Shown piece after piece: positions 1-10,434 of a DNA stretch of 64,000 bases. Both the position numbers and the translations under genes were made by a program. Location: contig NW_020312763.1 of assembly GCF_002999335.1 (NCBI RefSeq), positions 310,001 to 374,000 on the forward strand. Direction: 5' to 3'. How positions within the stretch are numbered: position 1 is the stretch's first letter; the number at the start of each line of letters is the position of its first letter. The notes under the pieces were generated by a model. That model did not search any database and was not told the DNA's origin. It saw only the letters and a list, made by a program, of their open reading frames with translations. This DNA is from Cyclospora cayetanensis. Taxonomy: Eukaryota; Apicomplexa; Conoidasida; Eucoccidiorida; Eimeriidae.

Positions 1-882
1 GCCGGCAGAAAACGCCCCAAAAGATGACGAACGCCCCGCAAACAGTATACGGCCAGAGCCAAGCCTGGAAAAATGCAGCAGGAGGTGCAACACTGGACTC
101 CTCTACCCGCTGAAACTTCAAGGAAGTACCGGTTTGCCGATATCAAAGGCTGCTCGTCTGCTGAGGGACGCAGATCCCCACAAAGGGAGCACGCACCCAG
201 AGAAACTTATTCAGGGCCCCCCATAAGGCGAATAAGAGAGAAAAAGAGAAGAAGAAAACACCAAGAGACCACAAACAAACAACGGAGAGTGATGCTCTTG
301 CTGCCCATGCAGCCACCTCCCCCGCGGTTCGAGTGAGCCTACTCTACCGCCACCAGCCGCTCCACGCGTAAACGAAAAGGGCAGTCTCACTACGCGAGCT
401 CGAAGGCGCCCTGCCGCTACACAGCTGACCTTTCTTCAAAATAATTTAAACGGAAATCGACTAAAAAACAAAAACCAATGCCTATTTGGTCCGATACGTG
501 CATCAAATCCGCCGCGCCCAACGAGGAGGCGCCCTGGCAGTACCATAAGACGCAGGTACGCTGAGGCCCCCCGCCCTCTTCCGGCCCACAGACAGACACA
601 GCGGCACAAGACTCAGGAAACTTGTGTATGATGTTTGCGAGCAAACAGCTCATTGCGGCTTTCTAAGGATAGCTGCGCATGCTTTCCAGCGCGTTCATCG
701 TGCCAAAGCTACCAGCAACCTCAAGGAATTCGCAACGCACGCGCATTTGCCCCTTCAGGGCACATCACCACCTCCCAGGGGCGTACGGGCTTTGCGGCTG
801 CTGGCTGTGTAATACGTATGCAAACGATCCTTGCGTAGAAGCTCTTATGAAAAGAAACCTCCGAGGCTTCGCCGAATTTGGT
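1..882. other. No supported gene
   Basis: Short open frames occur on both strands, but none has a recognisable domain, a phased intron partner or a signal sequence. It may hold the downstream flank of the small minus-strand gene that ends at 883. Confidence 0.4.
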
Positions 883-1590
883 TCATGCAGACAAAGGGTT
901 TGAACCTAAACAAAAGCTCAAAATAAGCCTCTCCGTGCCCCCGCCCGAATTGCCAGGGAGGTCTCCCGTCCTCTGCCTTCCAATTCCTGTCATAAGTCTC
1001 TGCACGCAAAAGACTGCATGAATTTGTCGTGTTCTAGGGGAGCGGTCCGCAGCTACACCAGAGCGAGAAAACCTATGCCTTGAATAGCATGCGTCCATTT
1101 CGAGGTAGCGGACAGAACCGGCAAGGGCAGTCCTACCAACGCCTCTTCTTACACGCAGCGCAGTGCACACCTGCTCTGGAAGGGGCACCGTGAAGCCCTC
1201 CAAAAGACATTTCTGGCCCCGATTACTTCTCTGCATGCTGAACGCCTGAAGACACGAATTATGTACATTAACTGTTCCGGAGGAAGAGCCCGCTCAATAG
1301 TTTCATAAATCCCTTCATAGTAAGTCTGCACTCTTCGTAGTTTTCTCCAAAATGGATAACTCCACGGGTATGTGGACACCTCGCTTCTAGAAGGTACCCG
1401 TCCATGCGTTCCTAGATGTACGCCGTCACGGATGCTCTGCCGGATCACCTCGCCGCATCAGAGCTCACCTTGGCGCTTGTGTAATTAGGAGTTCTGTGCT
1501 TTCCGCTTTTTGTAAGGCGACTTCGCTCATCGCAAGGCTGGGTTCCCATTCGTGAAATTGCGTCAGGAAATGTGACGAGGGGCGCGGCAT
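883..1590 (-). CDS. Small unrecognised three-exon protein (about 132 aa)
   Basis: Proposed exons are 1590-1469, 1386-1227 and 999-883. The first intron has a strong AG|GTGAGC donor and a TTCTAG acceptor. It is phase 2 on both sides and rebuilds one Arg codon. The second intron (donor GAA|GTAATC, acceptor GTGCAG) is phase 0 on both sides and leads to a stop at 885-883. The most protein-like part is exon 2, rich in Trp, Tyr and Arg (STYPWSYPFWRKLRRVQTYY, then a helix ending in EQLMYIIRVF), which suggests a compact basic helical protein. I do not recognise the family. An in-frame upstream ATG at 1650 could add 20 residues. The first intron is better supported than the second. The whole could also be part of a longer gene. 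Confidence 0.4.
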
Positions 1591-2718
1591 GCAGTGTGTA
1601 ACACTCCGTGTGAGGTCTCTCTGTGCGGAAACACGTCCTTCCGGAGTCAATGCAAACCTAATGGAGTATCATGAAGCGTCCTGCTTTCAAAGGAACGTCA
1701 CCGTTTTCTTCCCTTGCCCCTCAGGGGCCTGCCATGAGTGGAGAGGTGCAGCTCAGCTGCTGGTAACTGCACCACCCTCTAAGCACTCCGAGCGTTTACA
1801 CTTAGTTGCCCGCAGCATTTACTGCCTGCACACGTGCACAAGGCTAAGTCTTCAGCGCATTGAGCGAACGCAGTTGCAAAATATATATATTGGGAGCTGA
1901 GATCCTGCGCAGGCTAATGTATATGAGTTCTTACTTAAATTTAGCCACTGCAGTAGGAAGAGCCCAACTATACCTTCGCCTCACAGCTTGCCTCCTTCCT
2001 CGGTTCGACAATATGCACTAGCCAGGCGCAAGCTATCTTGTGGATGGGGAAATCGTGGCCACTCTAAAGCCCTGCCACCCCACCTCCCCATATATTGTCG
2101 CAACGACGAGGGTAGCAGCGCATTTGTTGGGAAGGGCTAAAAAGAAATTCTACAGGGAACCTCTCATTTTACGAGTGTTCATCTGGAGTTATGCGACCGC
2201 TAAGAGGTGTATATGCGTTGGGCTGTTCGAGGCGAGATAGATCCCTCCTCTGATTATAATCGGCGCATTTGAGTTGCCTCTTTCGATTAATTTTAATCCC
2301 AATTGCGTCAGTGAGCGAATACAGTTGCTGCAGGAGCCCCAAAGTTACGTAGCGGGTACGAGGCTTCTGTGTTGCTCCCTCGAACTCCGTGCTTTCACGC
2401 CTCAACCAGTTTTGAATGGCTGGAAGAAGCGCTGAAACCGCGGTTGCTGCAGTTCGGCGTTAGGCAGGCTGCCTCCTTCCGACAGCATGCAACGTGGAGC
2501 GCTCGTGAGCGCGTAGACATGTGCAGAGGCTTGCGGGGTTCGGCCTTAACGAACGCAGGAAGGGCTGTCTAGGTTTCACGCTGCGTTTAGGGGCCATACA
2601 CCGCAACTAGCAAACGCTACATCCATCAACCTGCCAGCAATAGCCCTAAGCGTCCCCTGTATCCCTTCTTCCTGCCTTTGCCACAACACACAATCGGCCA
2701 GTCGCTGCTGTCAAGACT
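1591..2718. other. Intergenic stretch
   Basis: This lies between the start of the small gene at 1590 and the end of the helical-repeat gene at 2719, both on the minus strand. I see only short chance open frames. It probably holds the 3' flank of the larger gene and the promoter of the smaller one. Confidence 0.4.
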
Positions 2719-5700
2719 TCACCCTGAGCAGGACCCTTGTTGCCCAGCAGTGTCTGTCTGCTCAGCTTCCTCTGTGTCAGCCATAGCGTCGGCAACTGTG
2801 GGAATGTCTTCCTGTAGAAACACCAGCAGACTCAGCAGCGTCCAGCGGGCGGATAAGGCATGCAGGCAAGGCTTTTTCACGAGGCTCGCCTTGCCACATC
2901 TGCCAGCGCTACCTACGGATTCTGTATAGAGAAGCTACACACACGTGAGGAGCACAGCTGCAGCGCTCCGCTACAAAGCAGTGCGAGACAATGCACCATC
3001 GGCACAGTTGGCAAACCAAATAACAAGGCGCTCCTTCCAAGAAGAGAGGTGGACCAGGTACTTACCTCCTCATCCGCCGCCTGATACAGAGGTACACTAG
3101 CCACGCGCTCAGCAATGTCTTCATCAACTTCCAGCTGCAAGGTTGCACAAAGCTCCTGAAAACAATGCCAGCCCACCACACTCATACACACCCATACAGA
3201 GACATGCACGCCCATACAGATACATGCACACCATACAGATACATGCACATCCACATACATACACTCACATACACACACGTAAGTGCGTAAAAGGTCAGAT
3301 TATCCAAAAAAAGGCCAGAACATGACCAAAATGAAGGTTGAGAAGCCACAGGGTCGTCTCATCTGCACTACCAACGCGCTTCCAGAGGAACGCGCACGGC
3401 CTTTACGCCGGTTTGACGGCTATAGCGATTCAGATATCAGGCAGCGCGAACTGCTAAACAAGGGCATTTCTGAAACGGCTGTTGCAAAATGAAGCCGCCT
3501 AAAGCGAAGGCCCGCAAAACTAATACCATAAAGCCGCCTGCGCACTAAATTACACTATCCATTCTACGTGCAGATGCGCTGCGACTGTACCGGCAGAGCT
3601 GCATGCTGACCCGTAGTTCTCGGAGCTGCCGCCAGCTCTTAAGATCTCTGAAGCGGAGATCGACTGCCCTCGCGAGTTGATGTCTGAGGGCGGTATCTAT
3701 GGGTGCTGGCGGGAGAAGACGCAGAACGGATAGTACATCACGTCCCCCCAGACACCAGAGACGGGGTGCGAGGTGCCTGCACGCCAAGCGTCACACGGCA
3801 TGGCGACCACGCGGCTTGCAGGCTGTACGCATAGCCCCCGCAGAAGTGCCAGACAGCTTTAAAAGTGCAAGTGTGATGACACATTGATACCAGCCGTGCA
3901 TCAGGAAACAGAAATTCAGAAAGGGCGAAGAACACAGAGAGGATCTTTTATGCGCACTGCAGCAAATCCAGAGGGATGGCGGCCCCCACCGCCACAAGGG
4001 TTTGAAGCACACGGGCCAGGCACTTTGCCTCCTTTCGGACGAATGCGCCTTCGAGGCTCTCGCGCTTCTCTTCTTCTTTCCTCAGACACCCGTCCTGCAG
4101 TGCACAAAGAGCAGCAGCAAAAGCAACAGCAACAACAGCAGCAGCGCATTTTTTCGACTTGATTAGCGTCCATCGCCGCCGCTGGCCTCCCACGAAATCA
4201 TGCGAAATTCCCTGTTTTTCAAAGCGCACCAGCAGCGTGACACAGCAGCAGCGTGACACAGCAGCAGCGTGACACAGCAGCAGCGTGACACAGCAGCCGC
4301 TAGAGCGCTCGTGTGTTATCGAGCGCAAAAGCAGGCCTTAAGAAAGCCGAGAAACAAGCGAAAGCAAGGGAAGGGGCACGCAGACAGACCCTCTGCAAGC
4401 GCCAGCAGATGAGGCCGCAGAGATCCTCTGCATAGCGACGTGCCACATCAGTTTGAGGATGGTGCCGGAGAGCGTCTGCTGCAGTGGCTGCCGCAACAAT
4501 GGAGAGACGCTGAAAGAGGCGATCCCCAGCGTTGGGAGCCACAGGGAGACTCCTAGCAGCTGAGGCTGCCCCAGATGCGCCTCCCATGGGTGCTGCTCCC
4601 AAAGAGGTGGACTCCATTAGGTAGCGAGCTACATGACAGAAACGGCGAGAGAGCTGCTCAGCGGAGGGCAGCGGAGGGAAGTGGCCTCCTCCCCGCACTG
4701 CGAATTCTAAAGAGTCTGCTTTACCGACGTCTGGAGGGGCCTGCGCAGCCACAGCACACAGACTGAAGCAGCTTCGGCTTCTCAAAGGCTGGCTAGCCAA
4801 AGCTCGCCCCCCAGTATGCCCTAGCCAACAACACACCGGCGCGCCAGACGCGCACGAGCTTCCACCTCCGTCCGTCGCAGAGGCGGCGAGGCCTGTGAAA
4901 CAGCTACTGGAGATCCCCAGTCCAGCATCCTTTCGAAGAGCCCCATGCGCCAAGACATCAAGAGAGCAAAAACGAGGCGTAGACGCACATATGTATGTAT
5001 GTACATGCATGCATATATGTATGTGCAGAGCGCTCCACAAAAGCAGCCCTTCGCTTCGCTCTCCTTCGAAGCGCCTCCGCGAGAGCACCCGTGTGCTAAG
5101 AATAGCCATGTGGGCATCGTCGCAAAGACAAATCCGAGCCGACAAATCCCCAATCGAATGGCCCCTCCCCCTGCCTGACCACTATACGGGAGAGACAGCA
5201 CAAGGATCTAACGGCGCAGACTCACGAAACCATCCATTTCCTCCTCCTCCTCTGCCTTCTCCGCCTGCAGGCGCGCCAGTGTCATCAGGAGAGCCGGGAG
5301 GCACTCGGGGTCCGCTGCTTCGGCCAGCGCAGCAATGCAGCAAAACACATGAAGCATGCATGCATGCAAGGAAGAAGAATTGTGGAGCGTCTAGAAATTG
5401 AGATCGCTGGCCTTTTTTCCCACGCTCCCCCACGCAAGCGCCTACGTAACAGCAGTCATGAGAGCCCGTACTGGGGGAAAGGGGGGCCCCCCAAAGGGCA
5501 GGGAGGCCCCCAAAAGTATTCCCAGAAGGGGGTAATCTCACCAGCCATGCGCCCCTTCATCAGCAAGGAGAGCCACAGACCCGCGCCTGCATCTGCGGGG
5601 TATCGACAGAGCGTCCGCACCAACGCATCGCCAGAGGCTGTGGCAGCAGCAGCAGAGAGGCGAGCATAGAGTGCCTTTGCCCTTGCCTCAAACCCCTCTA

Positions 5701-8073
5701 TCAGCAACGCATCTGCGCTGTCCATTGTGCACTGTATATCGCAGCCAGTGCCACCGCCGACTGGCGCCTCCCGGGGGGTTCCGAGATCTTCGCACGCGGA
5801 AGAGCCATGCCCCACTTGCACGGTCTTCTTGAGGCAGCCGTCCCGGTAAGATGCAACGAATAATTCTGCGATGTCTCCCACGCAGGCGCATACACACACG
5901 TGCATGTATACAGACATACATCCATACGCACATACATATATGCCTACATATATACACACAAACATACATATATGCCTACATACATACACACAAACACACA
6001 TATATGCCTACATATATACACACAAACATACATAAATGCCTACATATATACACACAAACATGCATAAATGCCTACATATATACACACAAACATATGCCTA
6101 CATACATACACACAAACATGCATAAATGCCTACATATATACACACAGATATGCCTACATACATACACACAAACATACACGCGAACATACATCCATACACA
6201 GATATTACCGTCGCCCTCCCTTAGCGCAATACTCTGGAAACGTCTACTGGCAGCGCTTCTACTGCTCAGCCTGGCCCCACAACCACCGCCACACAGGACA
6301 GCTCCCCTTGCGTCGCTTGCCTTCCGAAGGAAATACTGAAAGAAGGATGCGCTGTGCCACGAGGAGCTCCGGCTCCTTCAACACGCTTTCACTGCTGCTG
6401 GGAGCGGCGGTATCATCAATCGCGTGCTCTCCAAACAACAGACGCGCACAAAGGGCTAGTTCCTCGTGGCACTGAAGCCTCTCAAGAGCATCCAGAGTCC
6501 TTATAACTGCCGCGGGAGGCAGTTCGGATAGCAGTGTGTTTGGGGGCTCTAGGAGGGCTGCAACAGCGGCAGCCGCTGCCTGGTCAGTACCGTCTAGTTC
6601 TTGCGCTGCTGCCTGCTGCAGCATCTCTGCGCACTGCGGAGCAGACAGTTCGGCAGTCTGTTGCTGCAAGAGCTGTTGCAGCACCCGCGTCAGCAGATCG
6701 TGGCGAAGTCCTACTGACCGCAGGGCCCAGTCCACCGCAGACAATTCGCTGACAGAGAAACACAAGGCATGCCGCGCCAGTGCAGGCAAAGCCGCCCTGT
6801 AGAGTGCAGCATTAGCTGACAGGGGGGGAGCCGCATCCTCCTTCACGATCTGCCCGTCTAGACGCGAATCTTCAGGCCGCGCGAGCTTGTCGAACGTGGT
6901 GAAGGTCCTCAAGAGGCGTGGGAGGCTGCGCACCGGTATGCTGGGCAGCTTGCCTCTGAAGAAGGCACTCGACGCAGCCACGAAGTCAGCTCTGTAGAAG
7001 CGGAGAGTCGCGAAGGCTTCGGCAGCAGTCAAAGCCTCTAGGACGGTGCAGGTGGGCAGTCGCTGGACGAGATGATCTGCGCAGCAGTCCAGCATAGGGG
7101 CGTTATGGAAGGCGACCCTCGCACATCCCCACAGCAGCTGACTGAGGTCTATGCTGCAGAAAGCCTCCGCCCGAGCCTGGACGTGCTGTGCAAGGGTGCT
7201 GAAAAGCTGATGCTGGGGATGTTGCATCCCTCCGTAGGCAGCGGCAACGGTGGCGATGCCACGCGGGCCTAGTTCGTCGGCCTTGCTGATGCACTGGAGC
7301 GCCAGGAGGTCAAAAAAAGACTTGTTGGGGATGTTGAGTCGCGCAAACGCCTGAAGCGCCACGGCAAGATCCGACGCGCGGCAGTCTGTAGCCTGCAGCG
7401 CAAGGAGTCTCGCCAAGTGGTGGAACAGGGAGACATCGCGGTAACCCGCTTTGGCGTATGCGTTGAGGATTGCGACGATTTCCCTTGCCCTGTAGCCTTC
7501 TGCCACGTCTCGCACAGCCGAGCTGCACCGCAGCCAGAAATTCGGGTTCGAGAGGCGCAGGCAGCCTGCGGTCTTGACACTATCCCGCAGTTCCCCTGCA
7601 GACTGGAGGTGAATGGGGATGCGGCCAAAGCTAGCGGGAACGCGGCGTGGATCGAGGGTTTTCTCGTAACAGTCGTACTCGTCTAGTCGCTGCCTCTTCG
7701 TTGCGAAGCTACGAGTGCGCAGAATCTGCAGGCGCCTCCACAGCGAGTCGCAAGACAATGCATGCCCCGGCAAAAGCGTCTCCGCAGCCAAGGGCCCCGG
7801 CTCTGCGTACAGAGACAAACGCCTTCGTGTCGCGTTCGCTCCGCGCCGCCGCGGGGGAGCACTGGTAGAGAAAACGGACGGCTTAGAGGCCGCGCATGCC
7901 GAGAGGCGGCATCCCTTGTGCTCGCGTGTCGATGCAGCGGGGAGGGACGAGTGAGCGAGCCGCCCCTCGGAGCCGCCACAGCGCGCTCTGTATTGAAATT
8001 CAGGTCGTGCCGCGGTAATAACACTACGCACGGAGGTCGCCCGGTGAGCGCATAAAGGCGCGATCCCCAGCAT
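2719..8073 (-). CDS. HPR/FASTK-like helical-repeat protein, putative organellar RNA-binding protein (about 983 aa, 8 exons)
   Basis: Exon model: 8073-6337, 5827-5542, 5317-5226, 4740-4390, 4094-3958, 3776-3611, 3155-3066 and 2811-2719. Junctions from exon 2 onward agree in phase (1, 0, 0, 2, 0, 0). The exon 1/exon 2 boundary is the weakest, because several donors and acceptors fit. Exon 1 has an Arg/Ser/Ala-rich N-terminus that could be a mitochondrial presequence. Then come repeated helix pairs of about 35-40 residues (for example AREIVAILNAYAKAGYRD, SDLAVALQAFARLNIPNKSF, SIDLSQLLWGCARV). This is the pattern of FASTK/heptatricopeptide-repeat proteins, which in apicomplexans are linked to fragmented mitochondrial rRNA. 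I see no RAP domain. The C-terminus is acidic, with six acidic residues in the last 30. The function is inferred from the repeat pattern only. It starts head-to-head with the glutaredoxin-like gene. Confidence 0.7.
3187..3280. repeat. CA/ATACA-rich simple repeat in an intron
   Basis: Irregular repeats of cacacccatacag and gatacatgcaca lie in the sixth intron of the helical-repeat gene. On the coding strand they give a TG-rich tract ending about 30 nt before the acceptor at 3156. Confidence 0.75.
4230..4296. repeat. 15-bp tandem repeat, about 4.5 copies
   Basis: The unit cagcagcgtgacaca is repeated almost perfectly. It sits in the intron between exons 4 and 5 of the helical-repeat gene (4389-4095). 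A CAG-rich stretch (4111-4146) lies in the same intron beside the acceptor and supplies its CTG-rich pyrimidine tract on the coding strand. Confidence 0.9.
4984..5028. repeat. ATGT/GCAT simple repeat in an intron
   Basis: An alternating tract of atgtatgtatgtacatgcat type lies in the intron between exons 3 and 4 of the helical-repeat gene. Confidence 0.8.
5890..6202. repeat. 32-bp minisatellite in intron 1 of the helical-repeat gene
   Basis: The unit begins atgcctacatatatacacac and ends with aaacatacatat. It is repeated about nine times, with some shortened copies of about 24 bp that have lost an inner catacata block. The array fills most of the first intron (about 6336-5828) and ends within about 60 nt of the acceptor on the coding strand. 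Confidence 0.9.
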
Positions 8074-8452
8074 CCTCCCGGAACGATCGGCCGGCGCACA
8101 CCCATCTGGGGAGAACGGCTACGTCGAACTCCCACAGAGGTGCCCCAATCGGCGTTATCAAGAATTTCACTAGTAAAAAATAGTGCAACACGGAGGATCC
8201 CAGAGGAGCAGGCGCTCACTGCTTGAGTGGCCACGCCGAGGGGCCCCTCCCCGGCTGCGTTCACTGCATGCGCGGAGAGGGCCCTCTCCTCAGCCACAAC
8301 ACGCCCTGTGCGACACTGTGTCTCTTCCTCGACAAAGGAACTTGGCGATTCAAATCGATTCTTGTGAGCCCCGACGCTTCACGACACCCGGGAGAGGGCC
8401 GCTTCCGGTTTCTTTTTCCGTCTCTGCGCGTTTTGTGCTATACCCCCACAGC
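8074..8452. promoter_or_regulatory. Shared divergent promoter region
   Basis: These 379 bases separate the start codons of the helical-repeat gene (minus) and the glutaredoxin-like gene (plus). Both products look mitochondrial, so shared control is plausible but is only an inference. An open frame runs through it into the glutaredoxin gene from 8183, but its residues look like translated leader, so the ATG at 8453 is preferred. I see no clear TATA-like motif. Confidence 0.4.
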
Positions 8453-9416
8453 ATGATGCCGGCGTACCTCTTACGGCTCGCCCGGCCCTCTCTCCTGCAG
8501 AGGAGCTGCAGCAGAGAGGCAGTCGCGCGCCTGACAACTGCAGCAGCAGCTGCCACCCCACAGGCCCCCGGGGGCTCCCCCCCCGTGGCTCCCCCTGCAG
8601 CTCAAGGCGGGAGCATCCCTCTTTCCCCCCAAAAGCAATCTTCCGCCTGCATCCCCCCTGCGTTCACCTCCTTCGAGGCCATGCTGAACGCTTGTGGAGG
8701 CTCCGAAGACACGGTCTACAAGCGCCTGATCGAGCGAAGCATTGCGGCTTACGGCGCCGAACGAGAAAGTGTGGATAAACACCTGATGCCGATTCTTCAG
8801 AAAAATAAGCTCGTTCTTTTCCTTGAAGGCACCGTAGATAACCCCAAGTCTATGCTGTCCATGAATGTGGTCAAGATGCTCACGCAGCTGCAGAGCGTTC
8901 CTCTAGTGGCGGTGGATGTCACCACGCATGCCGCCATCCTGGGTTTCGCTCTAACACATGGGTACGGAAATATGCTCTTTAAGATCACAGCCCCCCCAGA
9001 CTAACACACACAGACACGCGTTAGACCGTTAGACGCTCATCCTTCTGGGGTAGGACCTGTAGGACATGTGGTCTCGAGCACTCAAAAGGAAGCCGGCTTC
9101 TCGGAACCAGCAAAGCGCAGCGTGCGCTGGTGCGCTCGATACGTCGAGTATACATGCATTTCAGTACGAATGGCTAGCAGGGTACAGGCGGGGTTCTGGG
9201 ATTCAAGGTTTTGGGGACTTGTGCTGATGGTGATGTATTTTTTTCTGCAGGAAGAAGAGCCGGTGTCCACTGCTGTTTCTGGATGGCGTCTGTCTCGGGT
9301 CTCATGACACCCTTTTGCAGCTTTACCAAAGCGGCACCTTGGCAAAGCAGATTGCCGGCAAGCTGCCACCTACGAGTCAGTACTTTGAAGGGGAGCTGCC
9401 CATCGCGTTGTACTGA
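8453..9416 (+). CDS. Monothiol glutaredoxin-like protein lacking the CGFS cysteine, mitochondrially targeted (224 aa)
   Basis: Exons are 8453-8961 and 9251-9416. The GTACGG donor and CTGCAG acceptor are both phase 2 and rebuild a Gly codon. Residues 1-40 are Arg/Ala/Ser-rich with almost no acids, like a mitochondrial presequence. The domain runs from about residue 105 to 205: QKNKLVLFLEGT (strand 1), the active-site position, NVVKML (helix), VPLVAVDVTTH, then RCPLLFLDGV with the expected cis-proline (P176), and SHDTLLQLYQSGTL where the family has the glutathione-binding GG-C-D segment. The family reads CGFS, but here residues 133-136 are SMLS, so the catalytic and Fe-S-ligating cysteine is absent. 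The GG motif is also altered. The fold assignment is strong. Ordinary Grx5 activity is unlikely, and a scaffold or regulatory role is only a guess. Confidence 0.85.
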
Positions 9417-9438
9417 ATGCACTTCGAGATTTGTGAAA

Positions 9439-9494
9439 GGCAGCAACGTTCATTCCTGTACTGCCGAGGCAGCAACGTTCATTCCTGTACTGCC
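9439..9494. repeat. 29-bp direct tandem duplication
   Basis: The unit starts ggcagcaacgttcattcctg. Two copies lie back to back, 9439-9467 and 9468-9494 with a slightly different end, just after the stop codon of the glutaredoxin-like gene and so probably in its 3' UTR. Confidence 0.9.
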
Positions 9495-10434
9495 GGAAAG
9501 GCCAGCCACGACGCAGCAAGTAAGCGAAGTTGGGGGTAGTCTTTAGTTTCGTGAGCGCAACTGCCTGTGCTGTAGTTAGGTGGCCCAAATCGGCTGGTCT
9601 TCCGAATGCCGAATTTGCCGGATGCTCGTGATCGCTGCCCCGCGGCCCTCTCGCATCTCGCAAAAGGTTGCAGTTAAATGGAAATCGACAGCTTGAAGCC
9701 TGTGACGATTCACAGCTTAATATGCTTCGATGAACATGCGGAACCAGCGACGTCTTTTTGCCGTAATGGGAGCGTCCCAGTCAAGATGCCTCTACTAGAG
9801 CCCTACGGCGTTCATGGCGTAGGGTGGCTGTTCGCCCACCTGAAGATGGACGGTGTATCAATCGTTTACATAGGTTACGCCGCGGTTCGAACCCTTAAGG
9901 CTTAAGATTGTTGCACCGGGAGAACAGTGGTAAACTGTCTGGCAAGTAACATTGCATATTGGAAACGTGGCCTACGTCGAAGAAAGTGAACTGATTCACA
10001 GTTTATTAAGCTGTCTGCTGTATTTCTGAGGGCGCTAAAGCCAATTTGGTTCGAGATCGCAAGAACACATCATGAGTTTTCACATTTGCATTTAGGCTGT
10101 ACATACAGTCGTTAGTTATTCAGCCAATTTTTCGGGATTCGTCAAGGTAGCGATTAAGCTGCTCCAGGCAAAAATTCAGAGGGGTAATGTGAATTTGGCT
10201 ACGAAGTTGCACTGGCAAGAAGAGCAAATGCGTATTTCCGCTGCGCTGTAAAGAAGAGAGCATGGGAACGGGCGTTGAACCCGGCACTTCTAGCAAGAGT
10301 TGCTGCGATTACTACTCCGATTTCGCATTTGACAAGAACTGCAATTTGCAAGGTGCAGAAAATCCAAATACAGGTGGCACGGATAATTGAAAGCACTAAC
10401 TCCCCACGTTTTGTGCTTCAATTTCGTGTCGTAG
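9495..10434. other. Intergenic stretch between two plus-strand genes
   Basis: No gene can be supported. A 75-codon frame at 9678-9905 has no domain. A GGTTCGAACC palindrome near 9884-9893 was tested as a tRNA T-arm and rejected. The right end should contain the promoter of the secreted-protein gene. Confidence 0.4.

Noticed and set aside
4300..5145. 281-codon minus-strand open frame as a separate gene
   Set aside because: Only 4740-4390 matches the splice phase of neighbouring exons. The rest contains intron repeat sequence and runs past a good donor.
8183..8452. In-frame N-terminal extension of the glutaredoxin-like protein
   Set aside because: The extension is low in protein character, while the ATG at 8453 is followed by a typical mitochondrial presequence.
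9820..9905. tRNA-like signal around a GGTTCGAACC palindrome
   Set aside because: The flanking bases do not give a five-pair T stem, and no acceptor or anticodon stem could be drawn at the right distance.
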